Positions 45,807 through 58,266 of a DNA stretch of 64,000 bases are shown piece by piece. The stretch lies in contig NC_088789.1 of the NCBI RefSeq assembly GCF_949628265.1, forward strand, positions 32,605,883 to 32,669,882. The letters are read 5' to 3'. This DNA is from Cloeon dipterum (taxonomy: Eukaryota > Arthropoda > Insecta > Ephemeroptera > Baetidae). The notes under the pieces were generated by a model. The model had not been told where the DNA came from and searched no databases. It worked only from the letters and a program-made list of their open reading frames with translations. A program made the position numbers and the translations under genes. How positions within the stretch are numbered: the stretch's first letter is position 1; each line of letters begins with the position of its first letter.

Positions 45807-48800
45807 ATGAGGCTCGGACTTCTCGTCCTCCTCAGCCTCGCGCTTTGCGCCGCGAGAAAGTCTCGGAGTGACGTCTACATTCCACCTCCGTGTAAGAAAT
45901 TATCAATTACTATTTATTTGATTATTTTGCACTCTTTAAGTTGCTTAGTTGAAAATTTTAGAAACAAATTTGGCTGAACATAATTTGAAGGATCTATTTA
46001 AATTACCCAAAGCGATAAATATTTAAAAAAATTGCAAAAAGAAACCGATTAATTAATATTGCAAAAACCACTCGATTTTAAAAAGACCTAAATAAATAAA
46101 ATATGTAGTATTGCTATCATGAAGATTATTCTCCCCTCAAAGATTTTGACGAAGGAGAAAACTTGAGTAGCCAGAACTGTGGAAACGAAACAACTCGTAA
46201 GAACCAACTGGTGTTTGTCGCAAACATAGGCAATCAAGCAGTGTGCATCAATTCTATAGCTATTTCTCAAAGGACTATTGTTGAAATAGGTAACTAAAAT
46301 ATCTCGCTTTTAGAATATCAACAACAGAGATTCTTTATTGTCTATAGGTCGTTGCTCTTTCAATAAAAATGATACAACTGATCTACGGGTCTTTCCGGAT
46401 AATTGTTTCTATCGCCAAACAGATGAGGATTGCATCAGATTGTCAGCCAAAGTAATTATTTTACCATTTCAGCAAAACCATTGCATTCGTCTTGAGATTA
46501 TATACAAGATCTTTTTCATTATTTAAGGTTCTGGATGTACATAAAATTGTCATATATCCATTATATGAGTTCACGATTATGATGACTGAGAAAATTCCTA
46601 GTGTGGTTTCTCCCCTTTGTTTGTTTAACCGTGACAACACAATGGACTTGCAACTTCAAAGAGAATCACCCTACTTCCAATGGTCACCATGGAACGTTCG
46701 TAATTTCAAACTAGCATTCTGCATTGACTTATACTTATTTTTATTCTTTTTCATAGAGTAAACCCTGTATCCAAGGTAAGTTTGTTAAATATGCTATTGG
46801 AAATATAATTTGTGACAGCATTTTAATCTGAAACTATCGGCACTAAAATTAAACACATATTGCATAATAGCTTGAATCAGTTAAAAATTTAATTTAATTT
46901 TACATATCATTTCTAAATTTCTTAGCCGATTATAAAATTTATTTTGTCTGTTTCAACTTCTTATATTTATGGAAATCCACTAAATAAGAACAAAGATGTT
47001 TTATTATATCGCATACACTTATATGAAAAGTAAAATTCGAGCAAACGAATTACTAGTTTTTTCTCCATAAAATGCATTTTCGGAAAAGAGCAAAAATATT
47101 GATACCATTGACACGTGAATTAAATTGAAACTAACGTAATATCTTTGCGTCGTTGTATCTTTGCTTTCTATTTCAATATCAATTTTTGTATTACTCAGAA
47201 AATATTGATACAAAATAAACTGAAAGAAAAAATTTAGCAGAGATTTCGTCAAAAACATATAGTAATAACCATGCACTATATCAGCCATCCCCAGCGAGCG
47301 TGGAAATGTAAGGAAACCTATTTAACAAAAAAAATTATATAAATTTTTATAGTGTGAACGATTAAACGCTGTTTGACTAGTTTTAAGGGTTTAATTTAAA
47401 TATTTTCATCTGTTAGATATTTCAAATTATATTTGTTAATGCCATTGACACAATTTTGCTTCATTTTTGTCACATTCTACAGCAAATGTGACGGGCCAAA
47501 GCAACTGTAGCAGAATTCTAAACACCACTGAATTGAGTACACTGGAAAGACATGAAATTCCCATCCAGAATATCCTGTGTGTCGAGGAAACCGATTGGAG
47601 TAAGATTTATCGAAAAATATATACATCTATCTCATTCAATTTCAATGATTATCATTTATTGCCACACAGAATATAGTTTTCTGATCAATTTCTACAAAGG
47701 CCGGTATTTCTTGAGAGGTGTAAGATATGATTGGAACGACCGTTTTTACATTGATATATTGCCATACATTGACGAGATCGCAATGCACGCAAAAGACATT
47801 TCTGCTCTACGCCCAATTCCGGAAATAAAACAACCGAAAGGTAATTTAACCCTAATTAGCTCACAGCAAATTTATTAATCTTTAAAAAAAAGGATTCACC
47901 CCGCCAGACAACCTCAGTTTCCCAAACTGCGGAAGCAAACCGACGTCAACAAGAAGGAAACGAGAAAATGACTATTCTTCTGAAGAATTACCACCGATTA
48001 GTAATATTTTCGGAGGAAACATTTCTCAGACAGGCGATCATCCTTGGCATGTTTTCATTGAGAGTTTAAAAACTGGAGGAGTCTGTGGCGGGACATTGAT
48101 TTCGCCGACAGTAGTTTTGACTGGTAGATTAAAGCGAAGAAATGATTATTTTATTGACTTCGATTAAAAATTGGTTTTTTAGCTGCACATTGCATATTTG
48201 GATCAGAAGCAGAGGACTTCAGAGTTGCTCTTGGGATGTATGATAGAAGACACAGAAGAGCCCCTGGTGTTCAGAGAAGAAAGGTTTAATACCTCTTCCA
48301 AGTTAATGATTTTCATCCGCATGTTTTGCAAAATTTTTAGCCCAGCAGTCTGATCGTGCACCCGAAATATGAATCTGCGGAATTCATTAGCGACGTCGGA
48401 CTCATAATTTTGAAGAAAAAAATAAAAATTACTGACAATGTCCGACCGATTTGCTTGTGGAACGACGACTCTGACTCTGACTTGGTTCGCGTGGCTGGAA
48501 CTGAAGCTATGGTATATCGGTATTTGAATTCGACTAATGGATTTTAATATTTGTTTTTCTTAAAACTAAAGGTGGTTGGGTTTGGGCTTGCTGACAACTA
48601 CACGCTGCCAGATGAGCTGCAAGAGGTTCGACTGCCGATTAGAACTCACAAAGAGTGCTACTTGTCGAAAAGTAGGTTTTTCGGGAAATATTTGAGGCCG
48701 GGAGACAACTTTTGCGCCGGCTACACAAATGGTGAGAATCTCCTAATTTATTAATTACAGTTTCCTCAATTTTATTAATTAATTCAGGAACGACCACCTG

Positions 48801-49330
48801 CAACGGGGACAGCGGAGGCAGCCTTTCCGTGGAAAAAGACGACCGCTGGTTCATCAGGGGCATCGTCAGCTTTGGAAGGGCGAAAAAAGTGATGTTAGAG
48901 GGCAAAAATACTTCTTTGTGTCACCCAAATCAATATTCCTTGTTCGCTGATGTCGCAAGTTACATGGACTGGATCGTGGAAAACTCGCCGGATATTTCAT
49001 TCCGAAGTTAAATGTTGGGTTTTTATAAAAAAAAGTTTAGCAAAAGGACAGTATAGTGATTCAGTAGAAAAATGGTAGATGGACAGCATAATCTTTTATC
49101 AAAATATTTTTGCAATGGGGTTTTTATATAATAAATGGTTATAAAAATTTTGATTGCTCGACTTTTAATATTAAAGCCGCAAACACGAAATTATTTTAGC
49201 CGCCTCTGCTTGGTGCTTATCACACATTTGGGAGAAGAGAAATAAGAGGTCAAATCCGTGACCTCTCGTCCGTGGCCTCTGGTCTCCCGTCTGATGAGAA
49301 TCCACTCTTCTGTTTTTGCAACTGCACTCG
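45650..49330 (+). repeat. Right copy of the inverted protease duplication
   Basis: Mirror image of 1230-4960 (see that entry). It places two protease genes in divergent orientation about 41 kb apart, with the cullin and five A/B/C-type ankyrin genes plus others between them. Confidence 0.75.
45807..49011 (+). CDS. Secreted two-domain serine protease with intact triad (copy B)
   Basis: Eleven exons fit one frame (560 aa): 45807-45891, 46143-46289, 46348-46451, 46528-46699, 47483-47599, 47670-47840, 47893-48123, 48183-48283, 48341-48511, 48572-48731, 48788-49011. The donor at 46699 is my choice; the copy-A equivalent is not conserved, and only this site keeps the frame. Signal peptide MRLGLLVLLSLALCAA, then a non-catalytic trypsin-like domain, then an active-looking S1 domain: IFGG start, AAHC (His345), SDVGLIIL (Asp394) and GDSGGS (Ser495). 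The residue at the base of the specificity pocket (six before the Ser) is Thr, not Asp, so trypsin-like Arg/Lys cutting is not expected. An RRKR stretch precedes the catalytic domain. Likely a secreted cascade protease; substrate unknown. Confidence 0.82.
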
Positions 49331-50759
49331 GTAGGTTATGAAACTGGCGATAAAAGAGAGCAAAAAAAAAAATAGGACTGGAAGAAAATATTTAGAAATA
49401 AACTATTCATCAGCGTGTCTTACGCTTGCTATGCAGAAGACTTGATATTTTTTGTTTAGTCTCTACGATTACCAATTCGATTGTTTCTTGATTTGTTTTT
49501 CTAACAATAATTCAATATTATATACTACTAAATTCTACATTTATTTATATTTACTTTAACGATTATATAGTGCTCTCCAACCCCTTAGCTTACAGCCCGC
49601 AGCGCTAACGCCCAAACAAGCTATTTCAGTTAAAAAAAAATAGCACGAAGTAGAGGCAAAATCTCCTAACAAAATAGCCGCTCTCACCCGCTTGGACCGA
49701 TGCGACACTGTCGTTACACTGTTCGGCCTGAACTGGCTGAACTGCCCGAACACGCGTGCCTGCGCATATACACGGCCGCCACCCAAGAACCACCGTTTTA
49801 ATTTGTATGTATATAATTGGCCGTTCTTTAAATCAAGTGTCTCGATTCGTGCAGACCTTCAAAAAATGTTGACCAATATTTCCACATTTTAATTCAAATA
49901 ATGTGCATAGCTGCCTCATTGCCTACGGTTTTGTTTCAACTTCGTTTAGTTAAATCTGGATTTTTCGTTCGTTTATTTTATTTAAAAAAAGAAGGTGCCT
50001 ATAGGATCAACGCAGTCTTTTTCTATTTCATGAAATTTTAGAAATTTATCTACAATACTGTACTAAATTATGTGAGAAATAAAGTGAGTTGGGTGAGTGC
50101 ATGTGCATGATCAGCGACTCGAGCACCAACTAGTTTTAAGCTGAGAATTGCGCGGATGAAGAATGAAACAAGGTCAATAAGTAGTTCTCAGTGGGACGCC
50201 GTGGCAGACTCTCGCTCAAATCTCGGTTTCTTCTCATCCTCTACCCGACGAGACAGACGGCCAAAGTGCAATCAACATCTCCTTCTGATGGCTATTTAAA
50301 TTATCATTTTAGCCAAAGCGAATCCTCAAGTGTCGAAATACCTGATATCCAACTTAAGTGGATCTTAGCTTTTTGATTAACTGAAATTTGTTCATTTAAT
50401 TCGAATAATAATTATTTTTCTATCCGGCTGTGAAATTTTCTTTTAAAAATAAATCTTTACAAGCTACGCAAACCGAGGCAGCGTTCGTTTGACACAAAAG
50501 CTTAATTCATGAATGGTATAGGCGCGCGTGAATACTGCTATTTATGAAATAGAGCATTTCAATTTATAGTGCTCACCAATTTTTTTAAATATATATAAAC
50601 TTACAACGTTATAAACTGAAACAAATGATATCCAGTGGCATTTAATTTCTTGTACTTAATAAAAACTGTCAAAACTGAGTAAATTTTAATAATTAAAAAT
50701 TAAGAGATTAAACTGAGGTACAGATTTTCTCTTTTTCTCCTCATCTCACACTTCACAAC
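49331..50759. other. No gene recognised
   Basis: Mixed-composition intergenic sequence. Open frames here are short and unconserved. No repeat landmark noted. Confidence 0.45.
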
Positions 50760-51500
50760 TCATCTCCTGGACCAGCTGGCTCGTGATCGTGTTTGTATCG
50801 ACATGCTTGGTGCCGCTGCGTTTCATCTTAGTGATTCTCCAAGCCTTGAGCCGTGAGCACGTCGGCCCTGCATACTCTCCTCAAATTCTTGCCTAAATCA
50901 GCTTCCACTATCCGATCCGTAAGTCGCTAAATCATATTTTACAGTTATATCTTTAATAACTGGTTTGATATCCAATGAATGAGAGTTTTATCTCAACCCA
51001 TTCCTGGATTCCTGCCACTAAGATCTCGTGCTGTTGACCCCAATTGCTTCTCTTCCAATCCGCGTTCAGCGTTCTTGAATTGCTGCGGTCATCTGGTTGG
51101 CGTACTCATGATTTCTCCTTAAGAATTTTCTAATTTTTATTTCCTTACGCGCTGTTCCAAAAGGGTTTCCGCTCACTTTTCACTCCTCGGTCTATAATTA
51201 TAATTTTTTCCTAAGCGAGACGCGGATTTTATGATTGCTATAAAGAGTTTGTTACATAAAAATAGTGATACATTAAAGCAAATCAGGCATATTTGTTTTA
51301 CACCTACCAATCAGGGTGCAGGCAAAGCGCAAGGAGTCAATAGCGCAGGCGCGTTTGTCTCCTCTCGAGCGTCGCTTCTTACGATAATTCTATCTACAAC
51401 TATTGCTCCCTCGTCGCTATAATCAGTTGGTTCACCTCTGAGCATCAAATAGTCTCCGTTGGAACTTCTAAAACTTTTATTTCTTGTGGCGCAGCATCCT
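50760..51500 (+). promoter_or_regulatory. Distal and proximal 5' elements of ANK-A5
   Basis: A diverged distal first-exon remnant ends near 50920 (ATCC|GTAAGT). 50980-51180 matches 39420-39600. The proximal A-gene element, 51300-51500, has CCAATCAGGGTGCAGGC, TATAATCAG and the donor CATCCT|GTGAGT (exon end 51500). Confidence 0.5.
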
Positions 51501-52478
51501 GTGAGTTACCATTGCTCCATCATTTTTAAGATTTGTTAATTCATTATTTGATCTGCAAGTCGCTAGAATTAGTTTAATTATATCCACAACCCTTATTTGT
51601 CCCTAAAAGTTCTTTGCATTGCCTTTGACGCGTTAAACAGCCCACGATACATTCAAACTTGCGCAAAAATGTTAGTATGTGTTGAAAGGGTAAAAACGAT
51701 GTTTCCATTGCTTAAAATGTAGTAGGGTTCGTAATTAAACGACATATTAAGAGGGGATTTATTCCACATCTTTTGAATTATTCCACTTATTCGTGGAATT
51801 CAGACCCACTGGATAACCTTCCCCTGATGCATGTGGTTCATTTTTATTCTTCAACGCATATCTGCTGCTTCTATAATAGAAGCGGCTCAAGTACGGACTG
51901 AACCGAAAAGTTGTAAAAAGGAACGGACTGGTTAATTCTGCCAACAATCTAAGTAAGAAGACTGACTATATCATTTCCAATCATGCCTGAGAGTCGAATT
52001 AGGTTTTTCTGACCAAAAAGTCCGGTGCGACGAAGAATTTTTATCCTGCAAAAGCAATATGAATTTTAATGCGAGAATTGCGCATGCGTCCGAGCTTGTT
52101 TTAAAACTAACGGATAGACCGCCTGTACGAATGACTTCATTTTCACATCCGTATTTCTGCGGCTCATTCCCTTGACTCGTTTAATTTTGGTATTTTTCCC
52201 CTAATAGCTCTGCTCCTTGAAATGCGATCGACCGTCTCAAGACCACGACTGAACTTAAGAAAAAAACACGGACTGGCTAGTATTGAAGCCGTCCCATAAA
52301 ATCATTCTTTTTGCGAGTTCTTTAACTTTGTTTTGGCGATAACAAACTAAAGCTGAACTGAATTCGGTTCCCAGAGTATTTAAAGAGTGGGCGAAAATAG
52401 GAAAAATCTTAAATCATACAAACGATACACTGATGAGAAGTAAAAATTAATTCTATCGACGCTTATTTTTGTTTGCAG
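51501..52478 (+). other. 5' UTR intron of ANK-A5
   Basis: Homologous to 39943-40917 in the same orientation and to 26100-27070 inverted. No coding sequence. Confidence 0.6.
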
Positions 52479-52494
52479 CCCCGACTAAGCAGCG

Positions 52495-54028
52495 ATGAGC
52501 AGCAAAAAGGATAAAACTGTAACAAATACAGTAATTACAAGTACCAACGGTGAGTTATAAAACATTCACACTGAAATCGTTTTTACAAATTCTTTTATCA
52601 GGAGCGAAGAGAGGCCAACTCCCCGCTCTGCACTTTGCGGCCAAGGAGTCGGATGTTGAGGTTTGCCGTCATCTCGTGGAAAAGGAGGGCGCAGATGTAA
52701 ATGAAAAATGCAGTAGTTCTGGCGCCACTCCTCTGCACTACGCTGCCACAAACGAAACCCACGGAGATGCTCTGATCGACTTCTTCCTTCAGAAAGGATG
52801 CGACTTCGAAAATAGAGATTCGCATCACTATAGGCCTATCGATTATGCGCTCCAAGGGGGAAATTTCGAGCTTGCAATCAAATTGTTCCACCTATCACAA
52901 AATAGTCGAGAACCTGAAAAGAGATGGAGCTTGCTACGCTTTTCTATGAGGAAAAACAACTTAGAATTTGCTAAATTCATCTATAGGGATGATATGAAGT
53001 TTGGCAAAGATCTGGAATATGATCTTGAAATTCTTCTGACAGCATTCATGTATGGAGATTTGGCGATCTGCAAGTGGTTGCTTCAAGACATCAAAATTAC
53101 CGACAGTTTTTCGGGGGACGCTTGGAAAAAGAAAGTTCTTTGCCATGCAGCTGCGAACAGAACCCATGCAGGAGGCAACATTCATTATCTGTTCTCAAAG
53201 TTCCAATTCTCCACTGATGAACAAATGAATGCTTATGGGAAAGCTCTTGTTCCAGTAATTCAAAGCAAACCTTTCAATGATGCAAGAGCAGAAGAGTTTA
53301 TTCAGTTGTTAGGATGCAATATGAGGTTCAAAATATCAGGATTTACTTTGATGCATTACGCCGTGGCAAACAGTCTAGCCGCAGTGAAGTTTGTGCACAA
53401 AAATGACGCAAGCCTGATCGACGAGGTAAGTGACGATGGTGCCACAGTTCTCCATATCGCAGCAATTTTGGGAAACGAGGACATGTGCACGTGGCTGATC
53501 AAACACGGACAAGACATCTACGCTGTGAACGAAAACAATCATGGGAATTTCCTCCATTACGCTGCTCAGAACTTGACCAACGGATACTGGATTATTAAAA
53601 ATTTTGGACCCAAACTCCGCGACATTGTGAACCGAATCGACAAATACTTGTACACTCCTCTTCATTGGGCATTGGTCAGCGAATATAATGCAATTAAAAA
53701 AGCTAAATCTTTGCTAAGGCATGGCGCCGATTTGAGCGTGAAAAGAAATGGAAACAACTTCCTTCACTTCTGCATCGTTGCTGGCAAGTTGATTTGTGCC
53801 AAATTCCTACACGCCAAGAACAAAAATCTGATCAAGCAAAGGGGAGAGGGTAGAAAAACCACACTGCATATTGCTGCCGACCACTTTAATGAAGAAATCT
53901 GCGCGTGGCTGGTGAGTGAGGGAGCCGATCCTCAAGAAATTACCATTGGAGGAAAAACTGTGCTAGAATCCACTTGCAGTGAGGAGGCCAAGAAGTTTTT
54001 CCAATCGATGATCACATCCAAGGAATAG
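52495..54028 (+). CDS. Ankyrin-repeat protein ANK-A5
   Basis: Coding exons 52495-52549 and 52602-54028 give 493 aa. Leader MSSKKDKTVTNTVITST; then GAKRGQLPALHFAAKES follows directly. The linker helix found in all other A members (HEKE.ENPQ..L.EQQKD...KLDNV, about 33 residues) is missing by an in-frame deletion at the start of exon 2. Repeats and tail are otherwise complete (ATPLHYAATN, ATVLHIAAILG, NFLHYAAQN, YTPLHWAL, TTLHIAAD, ESTCSEEAKKFF). Most similar to ANK-A4, including flanks. Confidence 0.87.
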
Positions 54029-54029
54029 A

Positions 54030-54830
54030 TATTTTTTCAAGAATCCTTTCATCGAAATAAATGCTACATCCTTCATACAGTAATTCGCTACACAAAAATA
54101 AAAGAGTTCTCCGCGGCATGAAAATCTGTCTTTGTTTAAAATTTCCACGCTGTTGGCAAAAATTTCTTTTTATCATTATCGAATGTTTCCAGAGAATAAA
54201 GACTATACCAAACAAAAGGTTTTCAAACGTTAAGACTTAAAATCTAGTCAAAAACTTGTGCGTTTGACGCCAATTTAGTTTCATATATATAGCTTCAGGA
54301 ATTCGGACACAAAAGTCGCTAACAAAAACTCATTTAACATGGTGAGAGATGTGGACGATGAATCTAATTCCGGCAAGCCAATGTCAGGGATGGCAAAAGG
54401 TGGTTAGTTTCATTGACTTGAAGTTCTCAATTAGCTCAACTTGCTGGATTTCACACCTTGCAGCGGCTATATATGTAATTTCATCTCGATAAATAGATAA
54501 AATAAGTTTAAGGGACGATTCATTTATTAAATGAACCAGTTCAGACCAAAATATTATGTTGAACAATACTTTTGGCAGCGTTGCGAGAAAGAAGAAATAA
54601 AATGAATTTCAGGAAAATTCCCTAAATTCTAAAGATTCACTTAAGAAAATCCGATCTCTCACTGTCAAACTTCCTGTCACTCAAAACCCAAAGAATTCTA
54701 AACAGGTGGAAATCTGGCTCTCGTAAAATCTTTTCACCACGTGTTCTCCTTTTATGCAGGCAGCAGATCCTTCAAATAGCCTTCAAAAATTCTGCTTCAA
54801 ATATTCTAATACTAATCATTCCACGTTGTC
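54030..54830 (+). repeat. 3' flank shared with ANK-A4 (direct duplication, copy 2)
   Basis: Matches 42570-43370. It includes the small frame near 54341 (MVRDVDDESNSGKPMSGMAK), which is also open in copy 1. Confidence 0.7.
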
Positions 54831-56389
54831 CAACGTTATTGATATGGCCTTTAAGCACACTCATGAAAATAAACTTGGCATTCTGGCATTGTGCTAAGCA
54901 GTGAGCCGTCGACATTTCCTTTTTGCGTTCCGCATAAATCTGGGCGTGCGTGCATTCCCGAATATTTGCGATAGAAATTAATTTATTTAAAATTAAAAAA
55001 AAACACCATTACTCAATTATTCTGCAAATAGGCTGTTAAATAAGTTCTTCCATATGGCAGGAAAGACACGAATCTACGAGGTTCACTTCTTTTTCATATA
55101 ATATATTATGAAATCTCTATAGTAGCGGGTTCGCTCTGTGGCTGACCGACAGCATTTTTCACTTTTTCCCCTTTTTAGTGATGGATTCATTATGTTTCAG
55201 AGACCAAATGAATTATTTTAAGCATATTCCAGGTGGAAAATTCGTTTCATCTTAACTATAGCCGATTTAATGTGCGACCCTGAGTTTTTAACTAATTAGT
55301 TTTCAGCATCATAGTTTAATTTTCCCATGGTGCATATTTTTACTGAACCCGGATGTTTTTTCTTTATTTATCGGACTCTGGAAATAGAAAATTTTCTTGC
55401 AGCGCCAATTTCCATCAGCGATTCTTGTTTTCGGACCCGAGCGCCACTTGTCTGCTTTGATTTATTTTACTCTCGGCGGCAGCGGCATCTGCGCTCGATG
55501 GCCGGCCGTTTGGCTCGTTTCACCGCCGTGATTATTGTTTCTCATTTTGATCGGCTGATATCATTTTTTATTTATTTAAAGAGTTGAAGAGAAAATTCAA
55601 TCGATAGAAAAATGATGAGTGCACACGTCTCGTCATCAATGATCAATGACTCTGCTCTTTTTGAGATCTCCAAAAGGTGTAAAATGAGAAAATATTACGA
55701 ATTCCTCCAAAAAAACTCCGTCAATTTTCGTCGCTTTTGGAATGGCATCCGAATCATCCCTCGAAATATGCCTCTTACCCCGAGGAACATTTGGAATGAA
55801 TCCGGAACGCTTCCAAAAATCCAACTGCTGCTCAACTCGCAGCACCACCAACGCAGGAATGAAAGAAATGGTGGAAATATTCGTAATATGTTCTCATTTT
55901 ACACATAATGCCAATACTCAATGTTTAAATTAAAAATATATTTTTTTTAGTACGTTGACTCATTATTTGAGAAAAAGAAGCTTAGGTTTACATTTCAATA
56001 ATGTGAGTGATGGAAATGCATAGTCCTACTTTGGTCCAGAATGCCATAAAAAACGTTTTGTCGAAAAAATCGGTCGTTCCCCGAAATAAAAGGAAAACGA
56101 ATGTTTCTTTTTCAGTCGTTGCTCTCTTTCTCTCTAGGTTTTTTGCTTGTTTTGTTGCTTCCATAAGTACAATATTTTGATCCACTTTTAATAAAAAAGG
56201 AAATCAAGTTAAAATATGCATATTATTTTAGTTCACGAAAAATAATATTCATTTGACATAAAATATTAGAAAATAAATATCAAACAGAGTTAATTAAAAT
56301 AAAAATCTAAGAGTTAGAAAAGTTACGAGCGAGGAAAAGCGTTTTTTCTGGTCGACGTACAAACAAAATTGGTAAATTATTAAGAATGT
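54831..56389. other. Intergenic; contains dispersed repeat R copy 3
   Basis: 55668-55870 resembles 9640-9960 in inverted orientation. The rest is AT-rich with no gene recognised; a short open frame around 55327 has no support. Confidence 0.45.
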
Positions 56390-56662
56390 TGATCCGCAGA
56401 AGCCTTTGTGACGAATTTTTCTCTCCGCTTTTAGGTAAGCAGCTTCTTTCCCACACCCTTGCCGTGTATTGGAATGTTCTTTGTTATCTTGAGCTTTGTA
56501 CCTGCCAGGTCATTCACCTTTTCAACCGCAGTACAACAGTCGCCTTTGTGTGTTCCGCTGCTTGCATTGTTTCTCATTGTCAGTCAGAGCGTCGAGCAGT
56601 GCACGCGTCAGCTCTATCTTATTCTCACCACATTTTCTCGCCTGTTGCAGCTTCAGTTCTCC
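56390..56662 (+). promoter_or_regulatory. Promoter and 5' UTR exon of ANK-B2
   Basis: B-type distal element. Includes GAATGTTC where others have GAACGTTC, CTGCCAGG, and a UTR exon ending GCAGCTTCAGTTCTCC|GTAAGT (56662). Confidence 0.45.
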
Positions 56663-57059
56663 GTAAGTCTCCTACTAAATCACATTCCAAATATTTATCT
56701 TGACAATAATTGGTCTGAAATCCAAAATTAATGAGCAAGTAGGCTTTATCCCAACCCTCCCATTAATCCATTAATCCGTCGAATTTTAACAAAAAGAAAA
56801 CCATTTTTTGCTATGCTGTTTTCCAGGCGGGTAGCGACAATCACGCAGAAAATCGAACTTTAATTTTTTCTGGGCGCGAGAAAGCCCAAATTTGGTCTGG
56901 CCTGTTTGTGCGACGAAACAGTAAAGGACGCAATGTGGGTCTATTTGTATAAGCGTATTAATTTAATTAATTATAATGACATATTTATTTGAATCAAAAT
57001 ATTCCAGAAAGCCTCTTGAGTTCGTTTTAAAATCGAGGGGTTCGTCATGAATGCCTTTA

Positions 57060-57240
57060 GCCGCAGCGCTTCTTTTTCCCCCAAACACCCGCACACAGCA
57101 CCTGCTGGTTGGAATGTTGTTTATTTTCTTCACCTGTGCACTTGCCAGGTAAAACGCGCCTTTCAATGCGCAGTGAAAAGGTCGCGTTGTGTGTGATGCA
57201 ACTGCAGCTCATTGTCGAGCAGTACCAGTACACACGGCGT
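57060..57240 (+). promoter_or_regulatory. Second partial copy of the B-type promoter element
   Basis: Shares CACCTG..CACTTGCCAGGTAAAAC, the GCGCAGTGAAAAGGTCGCG phrase and CTGCAGCTCATTGTC with 35260-35400. It is cut off on its right by the GC-rich insert starting about 57240. Confidence 0.45.
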
Positions 57241-57810
57241 AGGGACGGCGGTCGCGCACACACACTTTCACGACCTCCCGCGGTGAGCGGTGAACCTCGC
57301 GATCACGCGCGACCCCTCGGGGGTCGTTGGCGTGCGCGCCGGGATGCTCACGCAGGTGATCGGCGCCGCGTCGTAGCGTCGCTTCACGCGTAAACGGCGC
57401 CCGAAGTGGCGTCCGCGCGTCGCATCGGAAAATTTTGAGGCGAGTGCCGCGGTCGCGCTGACGCACTTTCGCGCCCTTCTGCGTCGAGCCCTGACCCTCT
57501 CCTCCCTCCACCACCCCGCGGGGGTGGTTAACCCCGGTGCCCGGAAGATCGCGGACGTGGTCGGCGCCGCACCGTAGCGTCGGGTTACTCGCACGCCGCG
57601 CCCGAAGTGACGTGCGCGCGTCGCGTCGGCGCGGCGAGCCCGAACACTTTGATCGGCCGCACCCCCTAGGGTTGCCACATCCCCGTAGATAGCCCCAAAC
57701 TCTGGTCGGCCGCCCCCCTAGGGTTACCGACCATCAGGTTTGCCACCCGTCTAGGGTCGCCGCCCGCCGATATTTTGCAGATCTCACCCGACTCCAGGGG
57801 CGCCCCCTCG
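57240..57810. repeat. GC-rich, CpG-dense insert with internal duplication
   Basis: Strikingly GC-rich against AT-rich neighbours. Two diverged units (about 57290-57430 and 57500-57640) share GTCGGCGCCGC, GTAGCGTCG, a GCGCCCGAAGTG-type phrase and GTGCGCGCGTCGC. Several CTAGGGTTGCC / CTAGGGTTACC motifs follow. Open frames on the minus strand are Arg-rich and look like composition artefacts. It could be a satellite fragment, a CpG island or transferred DNA; I cannot tell. Confidence 0.5.
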
Positions 57811-58266
57811 ATCGACCCCCGACCCCAATTTGACCTCGAAAGTGACCATAGCCTAGTTTTAATTATTTCTAAAAACATTTGTATTTCCTTCCTTCCATGC
57901 GCGTTCATTTTTTCTCCCCCGCTATTTGCTCCGCTGCTTGGCATGCGAGCGCCTCAGGTCCTTAATTTCCATTTATTCCTAATTATCAAACCCTAGACAG
58001 CCGTGTCACAACTGGACCAAAAAATGAAAACAAGGACGCAGTGGCCAGTTTAAATTGTTTCGTTAGTAAATTTTTATTAAGCTCTCATTCAATTTAAGGG
58101 TTGTTTTCCCGGTTTAAAACAATACCGTTTGTATGAAATTATTGCATCATATAAACAGTTTTTTGTTCGTTATGAAGATAGGGCCTAAAACATATATGAA
58201 AAAGTTAGTAAATTTATTTATTCAATTCTTTTTGTTCCCAGTTGACGAAACTGCAGAATTAACAAC

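Noticed and set aside
46700-46775. Loss of a splice donor in protease B compared with copy A
   Set aside because: A nearby GTAATT donor at 46700 restores the frame through the rest of the gene (561 codons), so the gene need not be broken.
57268-57678. Arg/Ala-rich minus-strand frame of 136 codons
   Set aside because: High GC content alone yields long frames. Composition is low-complexity and overlapping frames are equally open.
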